A DNA stretch of 64,000 bases from Solitalea koreensis (GTDB taxonomy: Bacteria > Bacteroidota > Bacteroidia > Sphingobacteriales > Sphingobacteriaceae), in the NCBI RefSeq assembly GCF_900182575.1, contig NZ_FXSZ01000006.1:180559-244558 (forward strand). Direction: 5' to 3'. Positions 50,840-60,285 of this stretch are shown here, one piece after another. The notes beneath the pieces are model-generated. The model ran no database searches. It saw only the letters and a program-made list of their open reading frames with translations, and was not told where the DNA came from. A program made the translations under genes and the position numbers. Within the stretch, counting starts at the first letter, position 1; every line of letters begins with the position of its first letter.

Positions 50840-53263
50840 ATGAAACCGTTTATTAAGAAATTCAAAGACATTAGCATAAATGATTTAGCTATAGTAGGGG
50901 GCAAAAATGCTTCGTTAGGTGAAATGTTTTCGAAGCTTTCATTACATGGTATTAAGGTTCCCGATGGTTTTGCTATTACCTCCGCCGCTTTTCGCTACCT
51001 GCTAGATCACAACGAGCTCAACGAACCTTTGCAGCAACTGATGCAGCAACTTGACAGGAAAAAATTTACCAATCTTAGAGCAATAGGTGCCAAAGCAAGA
51101 CAATTAATACTGTATGCAGTGTTCCCAGAAGATATTAAGAAAGAAATCATTGACGCTTATAAAGAATTATGCGGTGATTCTGATTCTGAAGTTGCCGTAA
51201 GAAGCAGTGCCACTGCCGAAGATTTACCTGAAGCCAGTTTTGCAGGTCAGCATGAATCTTATCTTAATATAAAAGGAAAAGATGCCTTAGTAAAAGCTGT
51301 GCAACAATGTTTTGCGTCGCTGTATACCGACAGGGCTATCAAGTATCGGGAAGATAATGGTTTTGTTCATAGCAGCGTGTTTTTATCGGTGGGTGTACAA
51401 AAAATGGTTCGATCTGATAAAGCATGCTCAGGTGTTGGTTTTACATTGGAACCGGAATCAGGTTTTCGCGATGTCATTCATCTGTCGGGAGTTTGGGGTT
51501 TAGGTGAAAACATTGTACAGGGCTCTGTTACGCCTGATGAGTTTTATGTTTTTAAACCCATGTTACTAAAAGGTAAAAAGGCGATTATTCAAAAAAAAAT
51601 GGGTGAAAAGGCAAAAACTATGGTGTATGCTGCAGATGAAAAATCGTTAACTTCTACACTACTAAACATCGATACTCCGAAAGAAAAGCAGGAGCAATAT
51701 GTATTATCGGATAAGGAAATATATCAGCTTGCCAAATGGGCAACCAAAATTGAGGCGCATTATCAAAAACCGATGGATATTGAATGGGCTAAAGATGGAT
51801 TCTCCAATGAATTGTATATCCTGCAGGCGCGTCCCGAAACCGTACATACTCAAAAAAATCCTAACCTGATACACGAATACCAATTACTAAAGAAGGGTGA
51901 GATGATTACAGAAGGCGTAGCCATTGGAACTAAAGTTACAACTGGCATTGCAAGAATTCTGGAATCACCTAAAGATGCCGATAGTTTAAATCAGGGAGAA
52001 ATTATTGTAACTGATATGACCAGTCCGGATTGGGATCCGATTTTGAAAAAGACGGCGGCCATTATCACCAATAAAGGTGGGCGGACAAGTCATGCCTCCA
52101 TCGTGGCCAGGGAATTAGACGTGCCAGCAATTGTTGCAAGTGGCAATGCTACTGAAAAAATCAAAGATGGGGAACTAATAACCGTTTCTTGTTGTGAAGG
52201 GAAAACCGGTTATGTATACAAAGGAAAATTGCCATTCGAAGTAAAGGATCTTGATTTTACGAATGTAAAAATGCCAAAATCTACTGAAGTGATGATGATA
52301 GTAGGCGATCCGGAGAAAGCTTTCAAATTATCATTCTACCCCAATGATGGGGTTGGCCTTATGAGAATTGAATTTATCATCACCCATTTTATTCAGGTAC
52401 ACCCAATGGCGCTTGTAAAATTCAATGAACTGAAAGATAGATCAGTAAAACAGAAAATTGAAGAGCTAACTCATCATTATCCTGATAAAGAACAATACTT
52501 TGTTGATAAACTAGCTCAGGGCATTGCCACCATTGCAGCAGCATTTTATCCCAAAGAGGTGATTGTACGGATGAGTGATTTTAAAACCAATGAATACGCA
52601 AACCTTATTGGTGGCAGCGACTTTGAACCAAAAGAAGAAAACCCAATGCTGGGTTTCCGCGGAGCTTCTCGTTATTACAATGATTTGTACAAAGAAGGTT
52701 TCCGGTTGGAATGTGAGGCCATCAAATTAGTGCGGAATGAAATGGGGTTGACAAATGTGAAAGTGATGATTCCATTTTGCCGTACGGTTGATGAGGGTAA
52801 GAAAGTAATTGAAGTAATGGGCGAATTTGGATTAAAGCAAGAAGAAAATCATTTAAAAGTGTATGTGATGGCTGAAATTCCAAGCAATGTTTTAGTTGCA
52901 GAAGAGTTTGCAAGAGTGTTTGATGGATTTTCAATTGGTTCAAATGATTTAACACAGCTTGTATTAGGTATTGATAGAGATTCAGCATTGGTTGCCGATC
53001 TATTCAACGAGCAAAATCAGGCTGTTAAAATGATGATTTCTATGGTGATTGATAAAGCAAATGCCTTGGGAAGAAGAATTGGATTATGTGGGCAGGCTCC
53101 TAGTGATTTTCCGGAATTTGCCCAATTTTTAGTAGAACATGGCATTGATAGTATTTCATTCAATCCTGATGCAATACTCAATGGGATAGAGAATATTAAT
53201 AAGGCCGAATCAGAATTTATTGTGTCAGTTAATCAAGATCAAAATGAAAACTATCATTTATAG
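50840..53263 (+). CDS. ppsA: Phosphoenolpyruvate synthase
   Basis: The enzyme converts pyruvate and ATP to phosphoenolpyruvate. About 807 residues from ATG 50840 (MKPFIKKFKDISINDLAIVG); a start 12 codons upstream is weaker. ATP-grasp motifs KNASLGEMF and EVAVRSSATAEDLPEASFAG are present. The phospho-histidine is in GGRTSHASIVARELDVP (about 418), and the PEP-binding barrel has GFSIGSNDLTQLVLGIDRDS and LCGQAPSDFPEF near the C-terminus. The stop lies within the ldhA gene start (20-bp overlap), suggesting one transcript for pyruvate use. Confidence 0.95.
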   Translation: MKPFIKKFKDISINDLAIVGGKNASLGEMFSKLSLHGIKVPDGFAITSAAFRYLLDHNELNEPLQQLMQQLDRKKFTNLRAIGAKARQLILYAVFPEDIKKEIIDAYKELCGDSDSEVAVRSSATAEDLPEASFAGQHESYLNIKGKDALVKAVQQCFASLYTDRAIKYREDNGFVHSSVFLSVGVQKMVRSDKACSGVGFTLEPESGFRDVIHLSGVWGLGENIVQGSVTPDEFYVFKPMLLKGKKAIIQKKMGEKAKTMVYAADEKSLTSTLLNIDTPKEKQEQYVLSDKEIYQLAKWATKIEAHYQKPMDIEWAKDGFSNELYILQARPETVHTQKNPNLIHEYQLLKKGEMITEGVAIGTKVTTGIARILESPKDADSLNQGEIIVTDMTSPDWDPILKKTAAIITNKGGRTSHASIVARELDVPAIVASGNATEKIKDGELITVSCCEGKTGYVYKGKLPFEVKDLDFTNVKMPKSTEVMMIVGDPEKAFKLSFYPNDGVGLMRIEFIITHFIQVHPMALVKFNELKDRSVKQKIEELTHHYPDKEQYFVDKLAQGIATIAAAFYPKEVIVRMSDFKTNEYANLIGGSDFEPKEENPMLGFRGASRYYNDLYKEGFRLECEAIKLVRNEMGLTNVKVMIPFCRTVDEGKKVIEVMGEFGLKQEENHLKVYVMAEIPSNVLVAEEFARVFDGFSIGSNDLTQLVLGIDRDSALVADLFNEQNQAVKMMISMVIDKANALGRRIGLCGQAPSDFPEFAQFLVEHGIDSISFNPDAILNGIENINKAESEFIVSVNQDQNENYHL

Positions 53264-54257
53264 TACTAAGTTTTTCGAGCGGACCTATTTTGAACAAGCT
53301 AATGTGATTGGGCATGAGTTAAAAATGGTTGAAGAAGCCCTATCCTTAGAAACGGCTTGTCTTGCCAAAGATTGTAGCGTAGTTTGCGTGTTCACAAGCG
53401 ATGACGTTTCAGCACCTGTTCTTCTACAGTTGCAGGAGTTAGGGGTGAGGTATATTGCTGTTCGGGCTACCGGATATGACAATGTGGACATTCAAACGGC
53501 TCTAAGTTTGGGAATGAAAGTGGCCAATGTGCCGGAATATTCACCACATGGAATAGCTGAACATGCCGTTGGATTAATGTTGGCCCTTAGTAGAAAACTG
53601 ATGTTGGCCAACCAACAGGTTCATCATTATAATTTTAAAGTTGATGATCTTATTGGTTTTAATCTTCAACATAAAACAGTTGGCATTGTTGGTACGGGAA
53701 AAATTGGAAGTGCGATGGCGAAAATCCTGCACGGCTTTGGGTGTCATTTGTTGGGGTATGATATTCATGAAAATAAAGAACTAGTTGAAAAATACGGATT
53801 ACACTATATGGAACTCGAAATGCTCTGCCGTTTGTCGGATGTTATTACCATCCATGTTTCATTGAATGAACACACTGAACAACTGATCGATAAGGAAATG
53901 ATAGAAATTATGAAGAAAGGGGTGATGGTAATTAATACAGCAAGAGGTGCAGTGGTAAATACAATGAATGTAATAGAGGGTATTGAAAATGGACATATCG
54001 GGTATTTTGGTACGGATGTGTACGAAAAAGAAAAGGGTGTGTTTTTTAATGATTATTCGAACAAGACTTTTGAAGATACTATGTTGAAAAAGCTGTTGAG
54101 TTTTCCAAATGTTCTTCTTACTCCGCATCAGGCATTTGCCACAAAAGAATCGTTGTATACTATTTCCACTACCACTTTTCACAACATTGGCTGCTGGGCT
54201 CTTGAACAGAATTCGGCGAATGAATTGCATTTTGAACCAAACATAAGGTCTCGCTAA
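53244..54257 (+). CDS. ldhA: 2-hydroxyacid dehydrogenase, D-lactate dehydrogenase type
   Basis: This NAD-dependent dehydrogenase has 337 residues from the ATG at 53244 (MKTIIYSTKFFERTYF). The Rossmann motif is GIVGTGKIGSAMAKIL (about 150), the catalytic arginine lies in INTARGAVVN (about 233), the glutamate in DVYEKEKG, and the histidine in LTPHQAFATKE (about 293). VRATGYDNVD is the substrate loop typical for D-lactate dehydrogenase. The ATG lies inside the ppsA stop region, so translation is coupled. Confidence 0.9.
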   Translation: MKTIIYSTKFFERTYFEQANVIGHELKMVEEALSLETACLAKDCSVVCVFTSDDVSAPVLLQLQELGVRYIAVRATGYDNVDIQTALSLGMKVANVPEYSPHGIAEHAVGLMLALSRKLMLANQQVHHYNFKVDDLIGFNLQHKTVGIVGTGKIGSAMAKILHGFGCHLLGYDIHENKELVEKYGLHYMELEMLCRLSDVITIHVSLNEHTEQLIDKEMIEIMKKGVMVINTARGAVVNTMNVIEGIENGHIGYFGTDVYEKEKGVFFNDYSNKTFEDTMLKKLLSFPNVLLTPHQAFATKESLYTISTTTFHNIGCWALEQNSANELHFEPNIRSR

Positions 54258-54277
54258 TAAACCTTAAACTGCTCAAT

Positions 54278-55105
54278 ATGAATAAAGCCGAAATCGTATT
54301 AATCAATGATAAGTTTTTCAAAATCTTCTTCAAGTATGCTAGAAAAATCGAGCGTAATTTAAAGGTCGGAAACATTGATTTTTTATGGCGTGAATTAAAA
54401 AGATACAGTGCTTTCTTAAGAATGTTGAGCTACGAAACGAATGCAGATTTATTAATGCCTAAAACAATTAAGGCTATTTATGGGAAGGCTGGTATAATTC
54501 GGGATTTACAATTACATATACAGCGTGTTTACGAGGCTGCCAAAAATAATACCCACAAGCCTTATAAGTATATGCTATTGCTTGAAAATGAACTGGATGA
54601 GTGGGAGGATAAGATGTTAGATGCTCTTTCACTTAATCCTTGGCCCGATGCGCAAGAATTTATTAAAGAAAAATTTCCTGATAGTGTTCATTTGACTGCA
54701 ATTGAGCGTTTTGTGAGAAAAAAAATAATTGAGATTGCTTCTCTTATTACAGCATATCAGGATGATAACGATGAAAACCTGCACCTCATTCGTAAGAAAC
54801 TAAAAGATATACTCCACAATATCAAAACCTTTGAAGAAGAACTGAAGCAGCCTTTCCCAATTATGATTTGGAATAAAGACGAAATTAAACCTGTTGAAAG
54901 CCTGATTGTTGAATTGGAGCAGTTTAATGATTTGTGCATATCGATATCACTCCTTCGTCTTGCTCAGGAAAGTGAAATTAATGCCGATGAAAAAAAACAA
55001 CTGAAAATTATTTCACATCAATTGTCAAATGAAAAAGAAAAAGTTAAGGTGTGTATTTTAACCCACCTTACCAATTTAAATGTTAATCCATGCCGCTACA
55101 TGTAG
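54278..55105 (+). CDS. CHAD-domain protein
   Basis: The 275-residue all-helical protein has the conserved basic histidine motif HLIRKKLKDILHNIKTFEEE (about 170) and the N-terminal FLWRELKRYSAFLRML helix of CHAD domains. Such proteins bind polyphosphate in several organisms. It is downstream of ldhA by 20 bp and could be co-transcribed. Its end overlaps the convergent desaturase gene by 10 bp. Confidence 0.83.
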   Translation: MNKAEIVLINDKFFKIFFKYARKIERNLKVGNIDFLWRELKRYSAFLRMLSYETNADLLMPKTIKAIYGKAGIIRDLQLHIQRVYEAAKNNTHKPYKYMLLLENELDEWEDKMLDALSLNPWPDAQEFIKEKFPDSVHLTAIERFVRKKIIEIASLITAYQDDNDENLHLIRKKLKDILHNIKTFEEELKQPFPIMIWNKDEIKPVESLIVELEQFNDLCISISLLRLAQESEINADEKKQLKIISHQLSNEKEKVKVCILTHLTNLNVNPCRYM

Positions 55106-55842
55106 TTCAAATCGTTATTCTTCTTCATTTTAATGATTCCAAGCGCATTAAAAAGTAGGATTATTGGATAAGTGAGGTCTAATTCAAACCATTTTATTCC
55201 AAAATTAGCCCTTCCACCAAATTTATGATGATTGTTATGATAGCTTTCTCCCATCATCAAAAAATCAAGAGGTAACAGATTTTTAGCTGTATCATTTACT
55301 TTAAAGTTGACATATCCAAATTTGTGTGCAAACCAGTTAATAATAGCGCCATGGATTGGTCCCATTAAAAAATGGATTGGGAGTAATAAAAACATCCACC
55401 ATGCATTAGCAAATTGTATATAAAATAACGTATATAAAACTCCCCAGGCAATTCGAATGAACCAACGATCGGCAAGTTTGTCCATGAGTGGCCAATCAGG
55501 AACATTCTTTATAAACTTTGGATCCAACTTTATCCTATCATGCAAAATATCGCAATAAATCGTTTTGGTTTTCCACATCATATCAAACATATTCTCTGAA
55601 TATTTTGGCGAATGAGGATCGTTTTCGGTATCGGCATAAGCATGATGCAGACGATGCATGATTCCATATCCTCTAGGACTTAAATAAGAAGAGCCCTGGA
55701 AAATTGCAGTTAGCACATAAAAGACCTTTTCCCAGTGCTTATTCATGGTGAACATTTGATGGGCCGCGTAGCGGTGAAGAAAAAAGGTTTGGGTAAATAA
55801 CGATAGGTACCAATGGGCAATAAAAAATATTATAATAATCAT
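55096..55842 (-). CDS. Acyl-CoA/acyl-lipid desaturase (delta-9 type)
   Basis: This membrane di-iron desaturase has 248 residues. Its three histidine boxes are HRYAAH (about 24), HRLHHAYADTENDPHSP (about 64) and ESYHNNHHKFGGRANFG (about 201). It would introduce a double bond into a saturated acyl chain using O2. It lies next to the Crp/Fnr-regulated group and may respond to oxygen. Confidence 0.92.
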   Translation of the reverse strand: MIIIIFFIAHWYLSLFTQTFFLHRYAAHQMFTMNKHWEKVFYVLTAIFQGSSYLSPRGYGIMHRLHHAYADTENDPHSPKYSENMFDMMWKTKTIYCDILHDRIKLDPKFIKNVPDWPLMDKLADRWFIRIAWGVLYTLFYIQFANAWWMFLLLPIHFLMGPIHGAIINWFAHKFGYVNFKVNDTAKNLLPLDFLMMGESYHNNHHKFGGRANFGIKWFELDLTYPIILLFNALGIIKMKKNNDLNYM

Positions 55843-55955
55843 TTGTTAAAAAAATAATCAACGTAAAAAATCGGTGAGTACTGGAGATTAAACTGTCAAA
55901 AAACTAGAATGAATACTACTCAACCTGTTTATCAGTAAGGAGCAAGTTGTTTTAC

Positions 55956-56360
55956 TTATTCCTTGGGTTGAAAAATAGCTTGTTGATGGCCGTCTTTGTC
56001 AATTAACAAAAAAGCAATTCTTTCTGAGACAGGTCCAGGAATTTGCAGAAACTTAATAATTATATCACCCAACTTAAAAACAGAACCATCTAAAGCAATG
56101 CGAGTTTTAAAATTTGGCTTCGTATTAGGGCCCAGAATAACTGTGGCACCGGTTTTTGCAGCCAGATTGAATTGCCCATCGTAATTATTTGCATTAAAAT
56201 GGGTTCCAAATACATATTTAATACAAGCTTTATTGGTTTTGGCTTTTTTCAAGCATAGATCTGCATCAATAAATGGATCAATAACTGCAGCCTCACCGTC
56301 ACTCTCTATATAATATGCAGTATGGCTTTGATTGTTACTATAAATTTGTTCTATTATCAT
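55956..56360 (-). CDS. Truncated metallo-beta-lactamase-fold protein lacking zinc ligands
   Basis: This 134-residue intact frame resembles the first third of the Bacteroidota persulfide-dioxygenase/rhodanese MBL proteins (AAYYIESDGEAAVIDPF, KYVFGTHF, AKTGATVILGPNTKP). At the metal site the family HxHxD is H54-F-N56-A-N58, the GH after it is G62-Q63, the PGH motif reads PGP, and the sequence stops at IFQPKE where FTGDTLF is expected. It can hardly bind zinc, so it is either a decayed gene or a pseudoenzyme. It lies divergently beside the Crp/Fnr regulator. Confidence 0.75.
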   Translation of the reverse strand: MIIEQIYSNNQSHTAYYIESDGEAAVIDPFIDADLCLKKAKTNKACIKYVFGTHFNANNYDGQFNLAAKTGATVILGPNTKPNFKTRIALDGSVFKLGDIIIKFLQIPGPVSERIAFLLIDKDGHQQAIFQPKE

Positions 56361-56420
56361 ACGTTTTGATTTTTTATAAAGCCAAAAGTCTCAAAACTTT
56401 AGAATAGAAAACATGACATT

Positions 56421-56475
56421 AATCATGATTCTTATATTTGCAGTGGTTGAGAAAAAAATAATTTTTCAACCACTG
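56421..56475 (+). promoter_or_regulatory. Regulatory region of the Crp/Fnr gene
   Basis: It holds the palindrome AATCATGATT (56421-56430), the -7 element TATATTTG (56433-56440), then the 10-bp inverted repeat CAGTGGTTGA/TCAACCACTG (56441-56450 and 56466-56475). The latter would sit at the transcript start as an operator or 5'-leader hairpin. The order suggests autoregulation. Confidence 0.55.
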
Positions 56476-56495
56476 TTTATTTAATTCGATTCTAC

Positions 56496-57212
56496 ATGGC
56501 GAAAAATTACTTACAAGAGTCTACGGATTGTAAGAACTGTGAACAGCGGAAAGATTCTGTTTTTTGTGACTTGCGCGACAGTGAACTTGATGTTGTGAAC
56601 AATTCAAAATCTTGTCTTTTATTTAAGAAAGGTGAAGATATTTTTGTTGAAAGGGGGAATCCGTACGGACTTTATTGTATTAGTGATGGAAAAGTAAAAC
56701 TCTCCAAATTGGGTAATACTGGAAAACAACAAATCGTTCGTTTAGCAACAGAAAGTGATGTTCTTGGTTATCGAGCTTTGTTAGCCGAAGAACATTATGA
56801 TTGCACTGCAACTGCTTTAACTGAAACCAGGGTATGTTTTATACCCATGAAAGATTTTAATTGTATTATGAAAAACAATTCAAATCTTTCAAAAAGCATG
56901 TTTAAATTACTGGCCGGAGATGTAAAGTCTGCAGTGCAATTAGCAACTAAAATTGCTCAAAAACAGGTTAAAGAACGGCTGGCAGAGGTCATTTTAAATC
57001 TAAAATATGCAGTAGGTACAGAAGTCGATGGAGCTACAATTAATTTATCGCTTAGTCGCGAAGAATTAGCTAATATGGTCGGTACAGTTACAGAAACAGT
57101 TATCCGGTTGCTTTCTGATCTAAAATCTGATCATGTGATTGATTTTGTAGGAAAGAAAATAAAGATCATTAACCAGTCTGAATTGATCAGGAGAGCAAAT
57201 ATTTACAACTAA
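56496..57212 (+). CDS. Crp/Fnr-family transcriptional regulator with N-terminal cysteines
   Basis: This 238-residue regulator has a cysteine-rich N-terminus, DCKNCEQRKDSVFC (about residues 11-24), as in FNR iron-sulfur sensors. A cyclic-nucleotide-like beta-barrel follows (GEDIFVERGNPYGLYCISDG), then a long helix and an HTH_Crp C-terminus (LSREELANMVGTVTETVIRL). It probably senses oxygen or redox through a cluster. A palindrome and hairpin lie upstream. Adjacent hemN remnant, desaturase and Hsp20 genes fit an FNR-type regulon. Confidence 0.88.
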   Translation: MAKNYLQESTDCKNCEQRKDSVFCDLRDSELDVVNNSKSCLLFKKGEDIFVERGNPYGLYCISDGKVKLSKLGNTGKQQIVRLATESDVLGYRALLAEEHYDCTATALTETRVCFIPMKDFNCIMKNNSNLSKSMFKLLAGDVKSAVQLATKIAQKQVKERLAEVILNLKYAVGTEVDGATINLSLSREELANMVGTVTETVIRLLSDLKSDHVIDFVGKKIKIINQSELIRRANIYN

Positions 57213-57229
57213 AAGTCATTCTATAACTA

Positions 57230-57473
57230 TACCCTTATGAATGATTTTTGGTTATGCGTTTATTACATCCACAAAAGGTATACAAGCTTTCGCAAAAGGA
57301 CAGGTGTATATAAATACTGATGCCTGCAGCATTAGCGCTGCTATCAAAAGATTTCCATACTGTTTATAGCCATTTTCTTCTGTGTACGTTTCATTCTCCC
57401 AATATGGAACAGTTGTATAACTAGTATAACGAGGACCGGGTACATTATACTTTTGGATCAACGATGAGTTCAT
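57230..57473 (-). pseudogene. hemN: N-terminal remnant of oxygen-independent coproporphyrinogen III oxidase
   Basis: From ATG 57473 the frame reads MNSSLIQKYNVPGPRYTSYT and TVPYWENE, the HemN N-terminus. It then shifts. In the other frame AGISIYIHLSFCESLYTFCG and CNKRIT continue, the radical-SAM cysteine motif with its second Cys changed to Tyr. The rest of the gene (about 400 codons) is absent. This is a broken gene next to an FNR-type regulator, a usual hemN place. Confidence 0.85.
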
Positions 57474-57717
57474 GTTGCAATTTTTTAAATCAAAAATATC
57501 GAGCTTGGAAAATACTTGGTATGATAAAAGTCATAGTTGAGATTTGGAGACATATCCTTACATTCTGCTGATTATTTGTTTGCTTTAACTCTTGTAGAAT
57601 TATGTTGAAGTACGGAGTAGTTATAGTGTAAAGTAATGAAAATCATTTCGTTAGCTGACTGATGTCATTAATAAAGTCAGATTAATACAATACATTAGGA
57701 TCAAAGGAGGTCATATT
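57474..57717. other. 244-bp gap before the Hsp20 gene
   Basis: No gene is seen. It contains the hsp20 promoter region and ends with a strong Shine-Dalgarno, AAAGGAGGTC (57704-57713), 4 bp before the TTATG context. This is unusual for Bacteroidota, where such sites are rare. Confidence 0.5.
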
Positions 57718-58161
57718 ATGGAAACCAGATTAATGAAAAAAAGAGAAAATTTGTTCCCAACCTTGTTTGAAGATTTTTTCAAGCCATGGAATGGTGGATG
57801 GCTAGATAAAATGGATTGGGGCAGAGAGTTAACAGTACCGGCTGTTAATATTTCAGAAACAAAAAATGATTTCAAGGTGTCTTTGGCTGTTCCCGGGATG
57901 AAAAAAAGTGATTTCAAAATTGAGGTTGATGGCAAAGTGCTTTCTATCAGTGCTGAAACAGAAGAACAAAAGGAAGAAAAGGATGCTAAATTTACCCGTA
58001 AGGAGTATAATTACTCTTCATTTAGCCGCTCGTTTACTTTACCGGATGGTGTGAATTCCGATAAAATTGATGCTAAGTATGAAGATGGTGTGCTGAAGCT
58101 GATGCTCCCTAAAAATGATGAGGCAAAAAAAATAGCACCAAAATCAATTGCGGTAAAATAA
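57718..58161 (+). CDS. Small heat-shock protein, Hsp20/alpha-crystallin family
   Basis: This 147-residue chaperone has the alpha-crystallin domain from about residue 40 (VPAVNISETKNDFKVSLAVP) to the GVLKLMLPK motif (about 130). The C-terminal IAPKSIAV-like tail anchors oligomers. The start ATG is fixed by the near-perfect AAAGGAGG site 7 bp upstream. It holds denatured proteins under stress. Confidence 0.93.
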   Translation: METRLMKKRENLFPTLFEDFFKPWNGGWLDKMDWGRELTVPAVNISETKNDFKVSLAVPGMKKSDFKIEVDGKVLSISAETEEQKEEKDAKFTRKEYNYSSFSRSFTLPDGVNSDKIDAKYEDGVLKLMLPKNDEAKKIAPKSIAVK

Positions 58162-58366
58162 TTGCCTACTAGTTAATTAGCTTGTTTAGTTATTTAGCGC
58201 TCTCTAATTGGCTCTACTATTAAATTGGTAGGGCTTTTTTTGTGCCGTTATTTTCATGCTGGACCTTATTGATGATTAAACTCATCCTTCTAACTGATTT
58301 CTGTCGTTTTTCCTGGTTAATAGTTAAAATATATTTGTTTAGTGTTTTACCTAATAAATCAGTAGT

Positions 58367-58789
58367 ATGGAAATGCAAATTCAAAAGGATGATCTGATCA
58401 AAGGAATTCAAAAAAGATTTAACGAGGCATATCCTTTTTTAAAGATCGAATTTTTTAAAAAATCGCACCCAAACAGAAAACCATCTCCTAAATCGGAATT
58501 AATAAATCCTATAGAACCAATAGGCAACTTGTCAAAATTTGATTGCTCGGGCTTTGTCGATATTAGTGGAAACAGAACAGTTGAAATGTTAGAGAACGAT
58601 TTTTGGGAAAAATTCGGATTGCCCGTTCAGGTATTCCGTCAGTCGGGTAATATGTGGATAGAAACTTCTTTAACGGATGACTGGACATTGGCCAGGCAAA
58701 ACTATGAGGGGCAGCAATTTAGTGTTCCTCTTTCCGAACGAAAATCATTAGATGATCGGCTTGAGGATAAAAGAATGGATACGGATTAA
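58367..58789 (+). CDS. Conserved hypothetical protein
   Basis: A 140-residue acidic/basic protein without signal peptide, MEMQIQKDDLIKGIQKRFNE. It contains PFLKIEFFKKSHPNRKPSP, an aromatic-basic segment, and FWEKFGLPVQVFRQSGNMWI with ETSLTDDWTLARQN. This type occurs in many Bacteroidota, often near stress genes. I assign no function. Confidence 0.72.
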   Translation: MEMQIQKDDLIKGIQKRFNEAYPFLKIEFFKKSHPNRKPSPKSELINPIEPIGNLSKFDCSGFVDISGNRTVEMLENDFWEKFGLPVQVFRQSGNMWIETSLTDDWTLARQNYEGQQFSVPLSERKSLDDRLEDKRMDTD

Positions 58790-58819
58790 AACTCGCTGAG
58801 TTTAAGTCGCTATAAAGCA

Positions 58820-60253
58820 ATGAAAATGCGCCTTGAAATATTCGATTCTAATATAAACACACAATATCCTAAACCACTCAAATTGAAAAGAACGCACTTG
58901 TCTTTACTTAATCGTTTTTTGTACTGGGCAGTTGTATTGGTTCTGTTCTCATTTCAATCCTCATTTGCAAACAACGAAAAAGTGAGTTTTGATGAACCTA
59001 AAGCTGAATTGATTTATCCCTTGCTCGTAGATAAATTTTACCAACAACGACAAAATAAATTGTTTTGGTTTGCTCCTGGAGCACAAGCGGCACAATTAAG
59101 ACAACAACTCAGAAGTTTAATAGAGAGGGAGCAACTCTTGAGTCTGGATAAAGATAATTTCCATTATATCGTATTACATACTATAGTAGATAGCCCATTT
59201 ATGCAAGTTGATAGTTCAACAATAAGTTTGGATCGACTATATACAGATGCGGCCATCGCTTTAAGTAAAAGTCTTTTTACCGGAACTGATATTATGACAT
59301 GGATGAGATATGATGCTATTTCAAAAACACAGGCTGATGTAGACAATGACTACATTATTAAACAATTACTTACTGTAAAATCAGCTGGTGAGTTAAATCA
59401 ATTTTTTAATTCTTTAGAACCACAGAAGAAGGAGTATGTTTTGTTAAAAGCTGAATTACGGGCAAAATTACAGCAAAATGATACCCTACAACAAAACAAG
59501 AGGGATGTTGTACAAGTGATGAAGTTAATTTCTTCCATGAACTTTTTCCGTTGGATACATCATTTCAACTTTGATAAATACATAGTAGTGAACATAGCTT
59601 CAACTACATTAAGCTACTATGAAAACGGCAGTGTTCAATTGAATATGAAAGTCGTTGCAGGGAAAATAGCTACTCCAACTCCGTGCTTTGCAACTTATTG
59701 CAATGAAGTAATCTTGTATCCGTATTGGAATGTTCCTCATAGCATTGCGGTTCATGAGTTGCTTCCGCTCTTTAAACGCCGGCCAACGATGATTGATGCC
59801 ATGAATATGCAAATTATCGATAAGAATGGTATCATTCTTAATCCTGATTCAATCAAATGGTCGTCCTTAAACAAAAAGAATTTTCCATATAAATTTCGTC
59901 AGTCTACGGGTTGCGATAATGCTTTAGGAGTAATGAAATTCAATCTTACAACACCTTTTAGTATATATATGCACGATACAAATGTCAAAACCGTGTTTCA
60001 GTCCGATAAGCGCTATTTGAGTCATGGATGTATACGGCTGGAAAAACCAATAGCATTAGGAAATTATTTGCTATATAATAAATTAGATACCACATTTCTT
60101 AAAGCTTGCTATAAAAATCAGGAGCCTGTTTCGGTTGCTCTGGATAAGCCTATACCTGTATTTGTGGTTTACATTACCGCTCAAGCAGATTCAAGCAATA
60201 AAGTGGAATATTATAAAGACACCTACTCATTAATAAAAGTGAGTGATAATTAA
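58820..60253 (+). CDS. L,D-transpeptidase (YkuD fold), YcbB-like
   Basis: The 477-residue protein has an N-terminal hydrophobic segment (LNRFLYWAVVLVLFSFQSSF) as signal/anchor. A long helical region follows, and then the YkuD catalytic domain with FSIYMHDTN and the cysteine motif KRYLSHGCIRLEKP (about 395), His and Cys. It would form 3-3 cross-links in peptidoglycan or attach proteins to it in the periplasm. It is followed 32 bp later by a CFA synthase. Confidence 0.9.
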   Translation: MKMRLEIFDSNINTQYPKPLKLKRTHLSLLNRFLYWAVVLVLFSFQSSFANNEKVSFDEPKAELIYPLLVDKFYQQRQNKLFWFAPGAQAAQLRQQLRSLIEREQLLSLDKDNFHYIVLHTIVDSPFMQVDSSTISLDRLYTDAAIALSKSLFTGTDIMTWMRYDAISKTQADVDNDYIIKQLLTVKSAGELNQFFNSLEPQKKEYVLLKAELRAKLQQNDTLQQNKRDVVQVMKLISSMNFFRWIHHFNFDKYIVVNIASTTLSYYENGSVQLNMKVVAGKIATPTPCFATYCNEVILYPYWNVPHSIAVHELLPLFKRRPTMIDAMNMQIIDKNGIILNPDSIKWSSLNKKNFPYKFRQSTGCDNALGVMKFNLTTPFSIYMHDTNVKTVFQSDKRYLSHGCIRLEKPIALGNYLLYNKLDTTFLKACYKNQEPVSVALDKPIPVFVVYITAQADSSNKVEYYKDTYSLIKVSDN

Positions 60254-60285
60254 CTGTACATTTTTTTCAGAAAGAACATTGCCCA

